Assembly: GCA_938030645.1 (NCBI GenBank)
Contig: CALHHQ010000211.1
Location: 1 to 5,281, forward strand
Direction: 5' to 3'
Source: an uncultured Rhizobiaceae group bacterium
GTDB taxonomy: Bacteria > Pseudomonadota > Alphaproteobacteria > Rhizobiales > Rhizobiaceae
Length of the DNA stretch: 5,281 nucleotides
In this document: piece by piece, positions 1 to 4,983 of the stretch
Position numbering within the stretch: the stretch's first letter is position 1
Layout: each line of letters starts with the position of its first letter
Program-made: the position numbers and the translations under genes
Notes under the pieces: model-generated
Database searches by the model: none
What the model was told of the DNA's origin: nothing
The model's input: the letters and a program-made list of their open reading frames with translations, nothing else

Positions 1-146
1 AGTTCTTTCGCACCTCTAAAAGGGTGGAATGAAGAAAAAGGAAGCCTACCTTAAATCTTTGAAATTGAACTAGAAGTCGTACTGTGAAAGATCCAATCAT
101 GTGGTTAGTCGCGCGCGCAACCTGTCGTTTACCACCCTCGGTAATG

Positions 147-159
147 CGCTCAGTGAGCG
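147..159. repeat. Short inverted repeat CGCTC-AGT-GAGCG
   Basis: Directly visible 5-bp stem with a 3-nt loop (also readable as a 6-bp repeat around one central G). It lies 2 bp after a second small dyad (TTACC-N6-GGTAA, 129-144). No T-run follows on either strand, so it is not a convincing intrinsic terminator. The word CGCTCAGTG recurs at 227-235. Function unknown. Confidence 0.4.
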
Positions 160-320
160 ACAAACAAATTTAAATTGATGGACAAAAGCTCGACCCATTG
201 GTGCAATTCGGCCCATTCCGGCCATTCGCTCAGTGTTCAGAATCTTCTATCAATTTCACCAAAGCGGCTATTCACGCTGGACCCGATTCCGAGCTACTCA
301 ATGAGCTAATTGTATTGGAC

Positions 321-335
321 TGCTATAAGTCTTAG
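321..335 (+). promoter_or_regulatory. Possible extended -10 promoter of the VOC gene
   Basis: TGC-TATAAG at 321-329 resembles an extended -10 element (TGnTATAAT, five of six matches in the hexamer). Transcription would start near 335 and leave a leader of about 45 nt before the GTG start at 382. No good -35 hexamer sits at the proper distance, which an extended -10 can tolerate. Pattern match only. Confidence 0.33.
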
Positions 336-381
336 CCTGACTGTTGAAAACCTGTTTTAGTTTTTAGAATGGAGAATTGCT

Positions 382-768
382 GTGTTTAGCCATATCATGG
401 TAGGTGCGGACGACGTCGTGAAATCCAAGATTTTCTATGATGCGATACTTGGAGAATTGGGGCATGAACCTGGAATAATCGATCCTAAAGGGCGGTGTTT
501 CTATTTCACAAAGACGGGCGTCTTCTCAATTAGCAAACCAATCGACGGAGAAGCAGCATGCAATGGTAACGGCAGCACGATCGGTTTTTTAGCTTCTGAT
601 CCGGAATCGGCGGACAGATGGCATGCAGCAGGACTGGCAAATGGCGGTACAACTTGTGAAGACCCTCCGGGCGTTCGAGAAGGTGCTAAAGGTGAGCTAT
701 ATCTTGCATACCTTCGCGACCCATACGGCAACAAGGTTTGCGCGCTCCATCGCGCTAAAATGAGTTGA
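382..768 (+). CDS. VOC family (glyoxalase/dioxygenase fold) protein
   Basis: This 128-residue protein matches the single-domain VOC (vicinal oxygen chelate, Glyoxalase_2-like) pattern. It opens with the typical first strand and helix, SHIMVGADDVVKSKIFYDAI (residues 3-22), has a mid-protein helix with DRWHAAGLANGG (78-89), and ends in the usual last strand with YLRDPYGNKVCALH (110-123). H4 and H81 sit where VOC proteins often place metal ligands. The length is normal for the family (about 120-140). The start is GTG, supported by GGAGA at 371-375 with a 6-nt spacer. The family covers lyases, dioxygenases and thiol transferases, mostly cytoplasmic, and I cannot name a substrate. It has 124 bp before the next gene, so co-transcription is uncertain. 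The link to the TMAO genes to the right is not obvious. Confidence 0.85.
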   Translation: MFSHIMVGADDVVKSKIFYDAILGELGHEPGIIDPKGRCFYFTKTGVFSISKPIDGEAACNGNGSTIGFLASDPESADRWHAAGLANGGTTCEDPPGVREGAKGELYLAYLRDPYGNKVCALHRAKMS

Positions 769-800
769 TTGATTTCTCTTATGCGGTCATTGAAAACAGC

Positions 801-827
801 GGTAATATAAATTGCAAACTATTACCT
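801..827. repeat. Dyad GGTAATA-N12-TATTACC, operator-like
   Basis: GGTAATA (801-807) and TATTACC (820-826) form a perfect 7-bp inverted repeat with 12 nt between arms, in the gap between the VOC gene and the membrane-protein gene. It directly abuts a TTGAAA hexamer (827-832) that could be a -35 box. No T-run follows, so an operator or activator site is more plausible than a terminator. The cognate regulator is unknown. Confidence 0.4.
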
Positions 828-855
828 TGAAAGGCAAACCAAGATCACATGTTAT
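827..855 (+). promoter_or_regulatory. Candidate sigma70-type promoter of the membrane-protein gene
   Basis: TTGAAA (827-832), a 17-bp spacer and TGTTAT (850-855, four of six -10 matches) form a plausible promoter. Transcription would start near 862, about 30 nt before the ATG at 893. The adjoining 7-bp dyad upstream (801-826) adds some weight. Pattern match only. Confidence 0.3.
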
Positions 856-892
856 AGAAGACGGATCAATTTGATGCTGTACGGGTAACTAA

Positions 893-1237
893 ATGTATTT
901 GATGGTCTCGCTTTCCTTGCTTTTGAACATTGTTGTTTTGGTACCAGTCTGTTGGGGGATTATCGGTGATGCAAGCTGGGTCACAGATAGTTATGGAGAG
1001 GCTTCTGCCGCACGAAGTATTCTGCTGTCTATCTATCTATCCATTGGTGCCATATCAGCGCTTTTGTTGGTTTTTCGAGATCCCAAAATAGTTGCGGCTT
1101 TGTTGATCGTTCAAGTTACATACAAATTCACAACTCCGATTACCGTCGGAACGATGGCAAACCCGATTGTGACAAGCAATTTGCTAATAGCCATTTTTCA
1201 CCTGGCAACACTGGTCCTTATTTGGCGAAACATTTGA
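893..1237 (+). CDS. Small four-helix integral membrane protein, function unknown
   Basis: This is a 114-residue, very hydrophobic protein with four likely membrane helices at about residues 3-24, 41-61, 65-80 and 93-111. Short polar links separate them, with charged residues at D26, R41, R62-D63-K65 and K78. It has no signal peptide as such; the first helix probably acts as a membrane anchor. The YKFTTPITVG (77-86) and ANPIVTSNLL (89-98) segments look like conserved family motifs, but I cannot tie them to a named function. The ATG at 893 is preceded by only a weak GGG at 883-885 with 7 nt spacing; a second in-frame ATG at 902 is possible. The next gene also encodes a small membrane protein, so the two may have been a pair. 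Coding assignment rests on the open frame, consistent topology and lack of a competing frame. Confidence 0.72.
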   Translation: MYLMVSLSLLLNIVVLVPVCWGIIGDASWVTDSYGEASAARSILLSIYLSIGAISALLLVFRDPKIVAALLIVQVTYKFTTPITVGTMANPIVTSNLLIAIFHLATLVLIWRNI

Positions 1238-1278
1238 TATCGGACAAAGCGGGTGATTGCAAAAGTCGGCAGACAAAC

Positions 1279-1322
1279 TCAAACGCCCAAGCCAGTGTTC
1301 TGGGCTCTATCAATGCGTTTGA
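1279..1322. repeat. Imperfect inverted repeat between two small membrane-protein genes
   Basis: TCAAACGC (1279-1286) and GCGTTTGA (1315-1322) are perfect 8-bp inverted arms. Inside them CCAG (1292-1295) and CTGG (1300-1303) form a nearly concentric smaller dyad. A transcript could fold here, 18 nt before the ATG at 1341, but the 28-nt inner region leaves the fold weak. No T-run follows. Function unknown. Confidence 0.35.
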
Positions 1323-1340
1323 AAATGCCGGGAACGGACT

Positions 1341-1505
1341 ATGAAGAAAGTAGCATTGGTTCTTGCTGCATTATTGGCAGCGCTGCACTTCTACATCGCT
1401 TGGTTTGAAATGTTTATTTGGACAATAGGTAGTCCAAAGCTGTTTGACACCTTCCAACCAGCGCTCGTCTTCATTGTCATGCACAGCTTGCACCCTCCTT
1501 CATGA
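1341..1505 (+). pseudogene. Truncated DUF1304-like membrane protein remnant
   Basis: This 54-codon frame starts with ATG at 1341 behind a GGGAACGG purine stretch (1330-1337) and stops with TGA at 1503-1505. Residues 1-40 (MKKVALVLAALLAALHFYIA, then WFEMFIWTIGSPKLFDTF) carry the N-terminal signature of DUF1304 membrane proteins: a first helix followed by H-x-YI-x-W-x-EMF-x-W and K-x-F. That family is normally about 120 residues, with further helices and an NQGxYNG-type motif after this point. Here resemblance stops at about codon 40 (near 1460). The last 14 residues look unrelated, and I find no continuation in the other two forward frames before the convergent regulator gene. I infer a deletion or insertion endpoint rather than a functional short gene. 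A short expressed protein cannot be excluded, since the first helix is intact. Confidence 0.65.
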
Positions 1506-1523
1506 GTTTTGAGAACGCTGTGC

Positions 1524-2546
1524 TCATGCTTCATCATCAGCCCTATAAAATGTGCTCATTTGTGTCGATTCTCGCACCACAATCTTCGCGTCTAGTTTGG
1601 CGGATTTTATGATGTCGCCATGATCCAGTTTTCTGATCAAGCGCTCACTGGCCAACCTGCCCATTTCGACCACGGGCAAGTCGATTGTCGTCAATGGCGG
1701 GGTGGTGCAGGTTGACCAGTCCAGATTGTCAAATCCCATGAGAGAAATATCCTGCGGAACCAAAATACCCTCTTTCTGGAAATGAAAAGTAGCGCCGAGT
1801 GCGAGAACGTCGGAGAAACACAAGATGGCAGTTACGTTTTGGTTCCTGGAAAGCAATGAAGAGGCGGCTTGCAAACCGCCAGCGACTGACAGTTCATTTT
1901 CGACCGGATTCAACTGAAGTTTGTGGCCACTGAATTCAAATGCGCCCTGCAATCGAGCTTGTGTGCGATCGTTGTTACACAATGGGCCATGCAGAATTCC
2001 GATGTCCCGGTGGCCCAATCCATAGAGATAGGCAATCGCTTTCTTGGCCAAATCAGCGTTGTCGTAGCCAATCATGTTTTGATCCGAACTGTTCGACCAA
2101 CAACTGGTCAAAACATAAGGAACAGATCTCATTTGCAACAAGTCCAGCAAATTGGGCGCATGGGCAAGGCCCGAAAGAATGAAGCCTTCAGCACCCATGC
2201 CCAACAATTTTAGGGCAGCAGCCAATTCGTCTTCACTCGAATTGCTGACAGCAACCACGAGAGAATAATCTAAGCGGGTCAGTTCCTTTTCAATGGCTGA
2301 CAAAAAGCGAGCAAAAATTGAATGTTCCAATGTGGGCACAATCGCCGCAATCGTTCGGGAACGCTTTGTGGTCAGCGCTCTGGCAGCAGGATTTGGCAGG
2401 TAGTGTAATCGTTGTGATGCTTCCAGCACAATCTCTTTTGTTTTTCGCGAAACGTTCTCCGCACCATTCATCACTCGTGAAATCGTTGCAACGGATAGAC
2501 CCGTGTCCCGCGCCACGTCCCGAATTGTTCCGCGTCTTTCGCTCAT
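1524..2546 (-). CDS. LacI/GalR-family transcriptional regulator
   Basis: This 340-residue protein has the full LacI-family layout. The N-terminal helix-turn-helix is TIRDVARDTGLSVATISRVM (residues 7-26), followed by the hinge-helix YLPNPAARAL (49-58). The periplasmic-binding-protein-like effector domain (about 64-330) has SDVLALGA (245-252), GFDNLDW (271-277) and the C-terminal LTTIDLPVVEMG (285-296). I chose the ATG at 2546 because the helix-turn-helix then begins at residue 7, as in relatives. A TTG at 2603 would add 19 residues and has no usable ribosome site. The recognition-helix pair V19-A20 is the GalR type, and a GalR-type palindrome lies 66 bp upstream. A possible own promoter is TTGTCA (2603-2598)-N17-TACCAA (2580-2575), weak. 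Divergent to the TMAO-demethylase gene, it probably represses that unit. The effector is unknown. Its stop is 18 bp from that of the truncated DUF1304 remnant. Confidence 0.93.
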   Translation of the reverse strand: MSERRGTIRDVARDTGLSVATISRVMNGAENVSRKTKEIVLEASQRLHYLPNPAARALTTKRSRTIAAIVPTLEHSIFARFLSAIEKELTRLDYSLVVAVSNSSEDELAAALKLLGMGAEGFILSGLAHAPNLLDLLQMRSVPYVLTSCWSNSSDQNMIGYDNADLAKKAIAYLYGLGHRDIGILHGPLCNNDRTQARLQGAFEFSGHKLQLNPVENELSVAGGLQAASSLLSRNQNVTAILCFSDVLALGATFHFQKEGILVPQDISLMGFDNLDWSTCTTPPLTTIDLPVVEMGRLASERLIRKLDHGDIIKSAKLDAKIVVRESTQMSTFYRADDEA

Positions 2547-2583
2547 TGCATGTTTCCAGTTGTCATCTTTTCCATTGGTAGGG

Positions 2584-2613
2584 TTGACGCGGAGCGCTGA
2601 CAAGGCCTTAAAT
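2584..2613 (+). promoter_or_regulatory. Candidate promoter of the tdm-tmoV unit
   Basis: TTGACG (2584-2589) is a strong -35-like hexamer. An 18-bp spacer leads to TTAAAT (2608-2613, four of six -10 matches). Transcription would begin near 2620, inside the 14-bp palindrome at 2613-2626, leaving a leader of about 39 nt with a good ribosome site. This arrangement suits repression by a bound LacI-family dimer. Inferred from sequence pattern and position only. Confidence 0.45.
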
Positions 2614-2626
2614 GTAACCGGTTACA
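2613..2626. promoter_or_regulatory. LacI/GalR-type operator, perfect 14-bp palindrome
   Basis: TGTAACC-GGTTACA is a perfect palindrome with the central CG typical of LacI-family operators. It agrees with the core of the GalR/GalS consensus (GTGKAANCGNTTMCAC). It lies in the 112-bp gap between the divergent regulator (start 2546) and the tdm-like gene (start 2659). It overlaps the last base of the candidate tdm -10 and covers the expected start point. The regulator's Val-Ala recognition pair (residues 19-20), shared with GalR, fits this site. It is most likely the regulator's own target; direct binding is not shown. Confidence 0.8.
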
Positions 2627-2645
2627 ATAACGTCGCACTATCGTT

Positions 2646-2650
2646 GGGAG
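2646..2650 (+). promoter_or_regulatory. Ribosome binding site deciding the tdm start (GTG 2659)
   Basis: GGGAG lies 8 nt before the GTG at 2659 and is the only strong Shine-Dalgarno sequence near an in-frame start in this area. The open frame extends upstream to an ATG at 2503. That start would lie inside the divergent regulator's coding region and upstream of the palindrome and candidate promoter, so the extension is a non-coding shadow. Confidence 0.65.
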
Positions 2651-2658
2651 ACCATTTC

Positions 2659-4983
2659 GTGTTTTTGCCATCAGGCAATCTTGCTGCCCCTTCAGCTCGG
2701 TATCGGGGGTTGAATGAGAGAAACGTGCGCAAGTTCATGCTGCCGGCAGGCGAGATGACAATGTTTCAGGCTCGCACTGGCGACTTGATAAATGTCCATA
2801 ATGTGGATGGCGGTGCTTCGCTTTGGTTGTCCAGCTTGTCTGATGATGAAGCTGTGTGCAGTGGTTCATCATTGTCTCAACCCGAACGAGCCACTCGAAA
2901 TCCAACCGACTTGCATTTCGACAAGCGACGTCTGGAGCAAATCCTTCAAAGTCGCGGTACCTATCTATCGATCTGTCGCGGGTACGACATATTCGATGCT
3001 GAAACCGATGCAGGTGAGGTTTTCACTCTAAAGATTAGCAAGCCTTGTCAGGTTGTTTTGGTTGCACCTTTGTCGGTCAACTATTTGACGGCTGGCGGTG
3101 GAAGCCGTTTTGAAATTGAACATCAACCGGTCTCTCAAACGGCTCAAGATCATCTCCTGCCTGATCCATTGGGCAAAGTGCGTGACGAGTGGAGAGTTCC
3201 ACGAGCGACTGCTCACGCTTATGAAGTCAAAAAGGGCCAGTTCATTCAGATTCTGGATGTCCAAGGACAGCAGTGTTCAGATTTTATGGCCATGAGAACG
3301 GACGCATTGGATGCAGGTATAGAGCGCTATATCGACTCCACGGTATCCAGAACCATGGCGCGCGGCGCCTATCCTTTACCTGGTTTGCATGACAAGTTTT
3401 TTGATCAAGACATCGTGCCGTTACTATCTGTTCGGCAAGATACAGTGGGGCGACACGATACGTTTGCTCTTGCATGCACAGCACGCGGCTATGAAGACCG
3501 CGGGTTTCCAGGCCACATCAATTGCTCCGACAACATCAGCAATGCCTATCGGCCCTATGGAATTGAAAAACGAGCTGCGTGGCCAGCCATAAATTTCTTT
3601 TTCAACTCATGGATGGACCCGCACACCAGTCTAATGGGTGCAGATGAAGCATGGTCGCGTGCCGGTGACTACGTAATTATGGAAGCGCTCACTGATCTTG
3701 TGTGCGTCTCAACAGCTTGCCCTGATGATGTGGACCCAATCAACGGTTGGAATCCCACGGATATTCATGTGCGCATCTATGAAGAAGACACCGGCATTCA
3801 TCATGCGGTCAGTTTTCGAAACCAACCAGAAGAAGCGCAACGACTTACAAGAAAGTCGGCATTGCATTCGCGAACTTCCAAGCTCACAAAAAACTTCTCC
3901 GTGGCACAGGATATGTGGATGCCAACCCAATATGACTCAACAGGCGCGGTAGAAGAATATTGGGCCTGCAGGAACAATGCGACCTTGCAAGATATGTCAT
4001 CATTGCGAAAATTTGACATTATGGGGCCTGATGCAGAAGCACTTTTGCAGCATTGCATGACCCGCAACATCGCCAAACTTTCTGAACATCGCGGTCTTTA
4101 TGCTTTGATGTGTGATGAGAGAGGTTCAGTGATTGATGATGGAACGCTCTTTCGTCTTGAACCATGCGTTTTTCGTTGGTGCTGCGGCAGTGAAAACTCA
4201 GCACTCCATTTGCGGGAACAAGCTGAGGAACTTGGGCTTCGTGTGTGGGTGAAATCCTTGTCAGAGCAAATGGCGAGTATGGCACTTCAAGGCCCCAAAT
4301 CGCGGGACATTTTAAACGATATCATTTTCATTCAGCCCAATCGGCCAACGCTTGAAAATGTGAAATGGTTTGGTTTCACTCATGCCCGGTTGCATGACCG
4401 TGAAGGCGCTCCATTCATGCTCACGCGAAGCGGTTTTACGGGCGAATTGGGGTATGAAATTTTCTGCGATGCAAACGATGCCGAAGTCATTTGGGACGGA
4501 TTAATGGATGCAGGCAAACCCCATGGCTTGGCGCCTATGGGCGGTCATGCCCTCGCTATGCTTCGAACAGAAGCTGGCCTCATGGTAAGTGGCGCAGAGT
4601 TTGCCCCCGATGTTGATGCAATAGAAGCAGGACTTGGTTTCGCTATTGATTTTAAGAAAGAGGGTTTCCTCGGCTATGACGCTTTGAAACGCAACGCACG
4701 ATCGATACGTCGCAAACTTGTGGGATTATCATTCAACAGCAATGAAGCTCCGACCCACGGATCTCCCGTGTATATTGGGCGTGAACAGGTTGGCATAATC
4801 ACAACAGCAGTGCAGTCTCCTGAATTGGGACACGCGATAGCAATGGCAAGGGTAGCTGTGGAAAATTCCGAAGAAGGCTCAGCATTGGAAGTGGGGTGCC
4901 TCGATGGACACATGAAGCGACTAGCATGTGTTGTCACATCCGTTCCGTTCATCGATGCTAAAAGGGAAAAACCAAGAGCATGA
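2659..4983 (+). CDS. tdm: Trimethylamine N-oxide demethylase (DUF1989-GcvT fusion)
   Basis: This 774-residue cytoplasmic protein has the architecture described for Tdm (trimethylamine-oxide aldolase), which converts TMAO to dimethylamine plus formaldehyde. The formaldehyde can be captured on tetrahydrofolate. Residues 24-150 look like a degenerate DUF1989-like copy. Residues 183-376 are a complete DUF1989 domain, with GRHD (264-267), NFFFN (312-316), GDY (336-338) and NGWNPTDI (362-369). C273, C289 and C354 have almost the spacing of the three zinc-binding cysteines I recall for Methylocella Tdm. Residues 431-663 are a GcvT-type folate-binding domain, with the DD pair at 493-494, LQGPKSRDIL (543-552), GFTGELGYE (592-600) and LRTEAG (635-640); 685-763 are the GcvT C-terminal barrel. 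Start GTG 2659 has GGGAG 8 nt upstream. The stop overlaps the transporter gene by 4 bp, so translation is likely coupled. A related demethylase acting on another methylated amine is the main alternative. Confidence 0.82.
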   Translation: MFLPSGNLAAPSARYRGLNERNVRKFMLPAGEMTMFQARTGDLINVHNVDGGASLWLSSLSDDEAVCSGSSLSQPERATRNPTDLHFDKRRLEQILQSRGTYLSICRGYDIFDAETDAGEVFTLKISKPCQVVLVAPLSVNYLTAGGGSRFEIEHQPVSQTAQDHLLPDPLGKVRDEWRVPRATAHAYEVKKGQFIQILDVQGQQCSDFMAMRTDALDAGIERYIDSTVSRTMARGAYPLPGLHDKFFDQDIVPLLSVRQDTVGRHDTFALACTARGYEDRGFPGHINCSDNISNAYRPYGIEKRAAWPAINFFFNSWMDPHTSLMGADEAWSRAGDYVIMEALTDLVCVSTACPDDVDPINGWNPTDIHVRIYEEDTGIHHAVSFRNQPEEAQRLTRKSALHSRTSKLTKNFSVAQDMWMPTQYDSTGAVEEYWACRNNATLQDMSSLRKFDIMGPDAEALLQHCMTRNIAKLSEHRGLYALMCDERGSVIDDGTLFRLEPCVFRWCCGSENSALHLREQAEELGLRVWVKSLSEQMASMALQGPKSRDILNDIIFIQPNRPTLENVKWFGFTHARLHDREGAPFMLTRSGFTGELGYEIFCDANDAEVIWDGLMDAGKPHGLAPMGGHALAMLRTEAGLMVSGAEFAPDVDAIEAGLGFAIDFKKEGFLGYDALKRNARSIRRKLVGLSFNSNEAPTHGSPVYIGREQVGIITTAVQSPELGHAIAMARVAVENSEEGSALEVGCLDGHMKRLACVVTSVPFIDAKREKPRA

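Larger units (their letters stand above)
1..381. other. Non-coding leader region, no convincing gene
   Basis: I see no supported gene here. The longest ATG-started stretch I read (178-309, 43 codons) has no recognisable ribosome binding site or family resemblance. The region holds a TTACC/GGTAA inverted repeat (129-133 and 140-144), a CGCTC-AGT-GAGCG dyad (147-159), a 10-bp AT palindrome AATTTAAATT (167-176), and a 9-mer CGCTCAGTG present twice (147-155, 227-235). A possible promoter for the next gene lies at its right end. The stretch around 205-285 reads like a decayed intergenic repeat, but I cannot assign it to a family. Confidence 0.55.

Noticed and set aside
29..73. 14-codon lysine-rich reading frame at the left edge
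   Set aside because: Very short, purine-rich sequence sits too close to the ATG for a normal ribosome site, and no downstream attenuator is evident.
59..85. TTGAAA-N15-TACTGT as a promoter in the left region
   Set aside because: The 15-bp spacer is too short, the -10 match is poor and no gene follows within a reasonable distance.
178..309. 43-codon ATG frame in the left region
   Set aside because: No ribosome site at a proper distance, no recognisable motif and no hydrophobic pattern; expected by chance.
1501..1528. CATGAG (1501-1506) and CTCATG (1523-1528) as a terminator between the convergent genes
   Set aside because: Six-bp arms with a 16-nt loop, poor G+C, and no T-run on either strand. 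An alternative small hairpin inside (1511-1525) has a mismatch. Not enough to call a terminator.
1923..2213. Plus-strand open frames antisense to the LacI-family gene (also 1940-2182 and 2318-2581)
   Set aside because: They lie wholly within a well-supported minus-strand gene and show no domain resemblance; coding shadows.
3028..3484. Minus-strand open frames inside tdm (also 3709-4285 and 4674-4952)
   Set aside because: The DUF1989-GcvT protein is clear in the plus frame, and these antisense frames have no recognisable motifs or start signals.
2659..4983. Reading the 774-residue protein as glycine-cleavage T-protein or DMSP demethylase (DmdA)
   Set aside because: T-protein and DmdA are single GcvT-type proteins of about 360-370 residues. 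The complete DUF1989 domain with GRHD and the spaced cysteines, fused N-terminally, fits Tdm instead.
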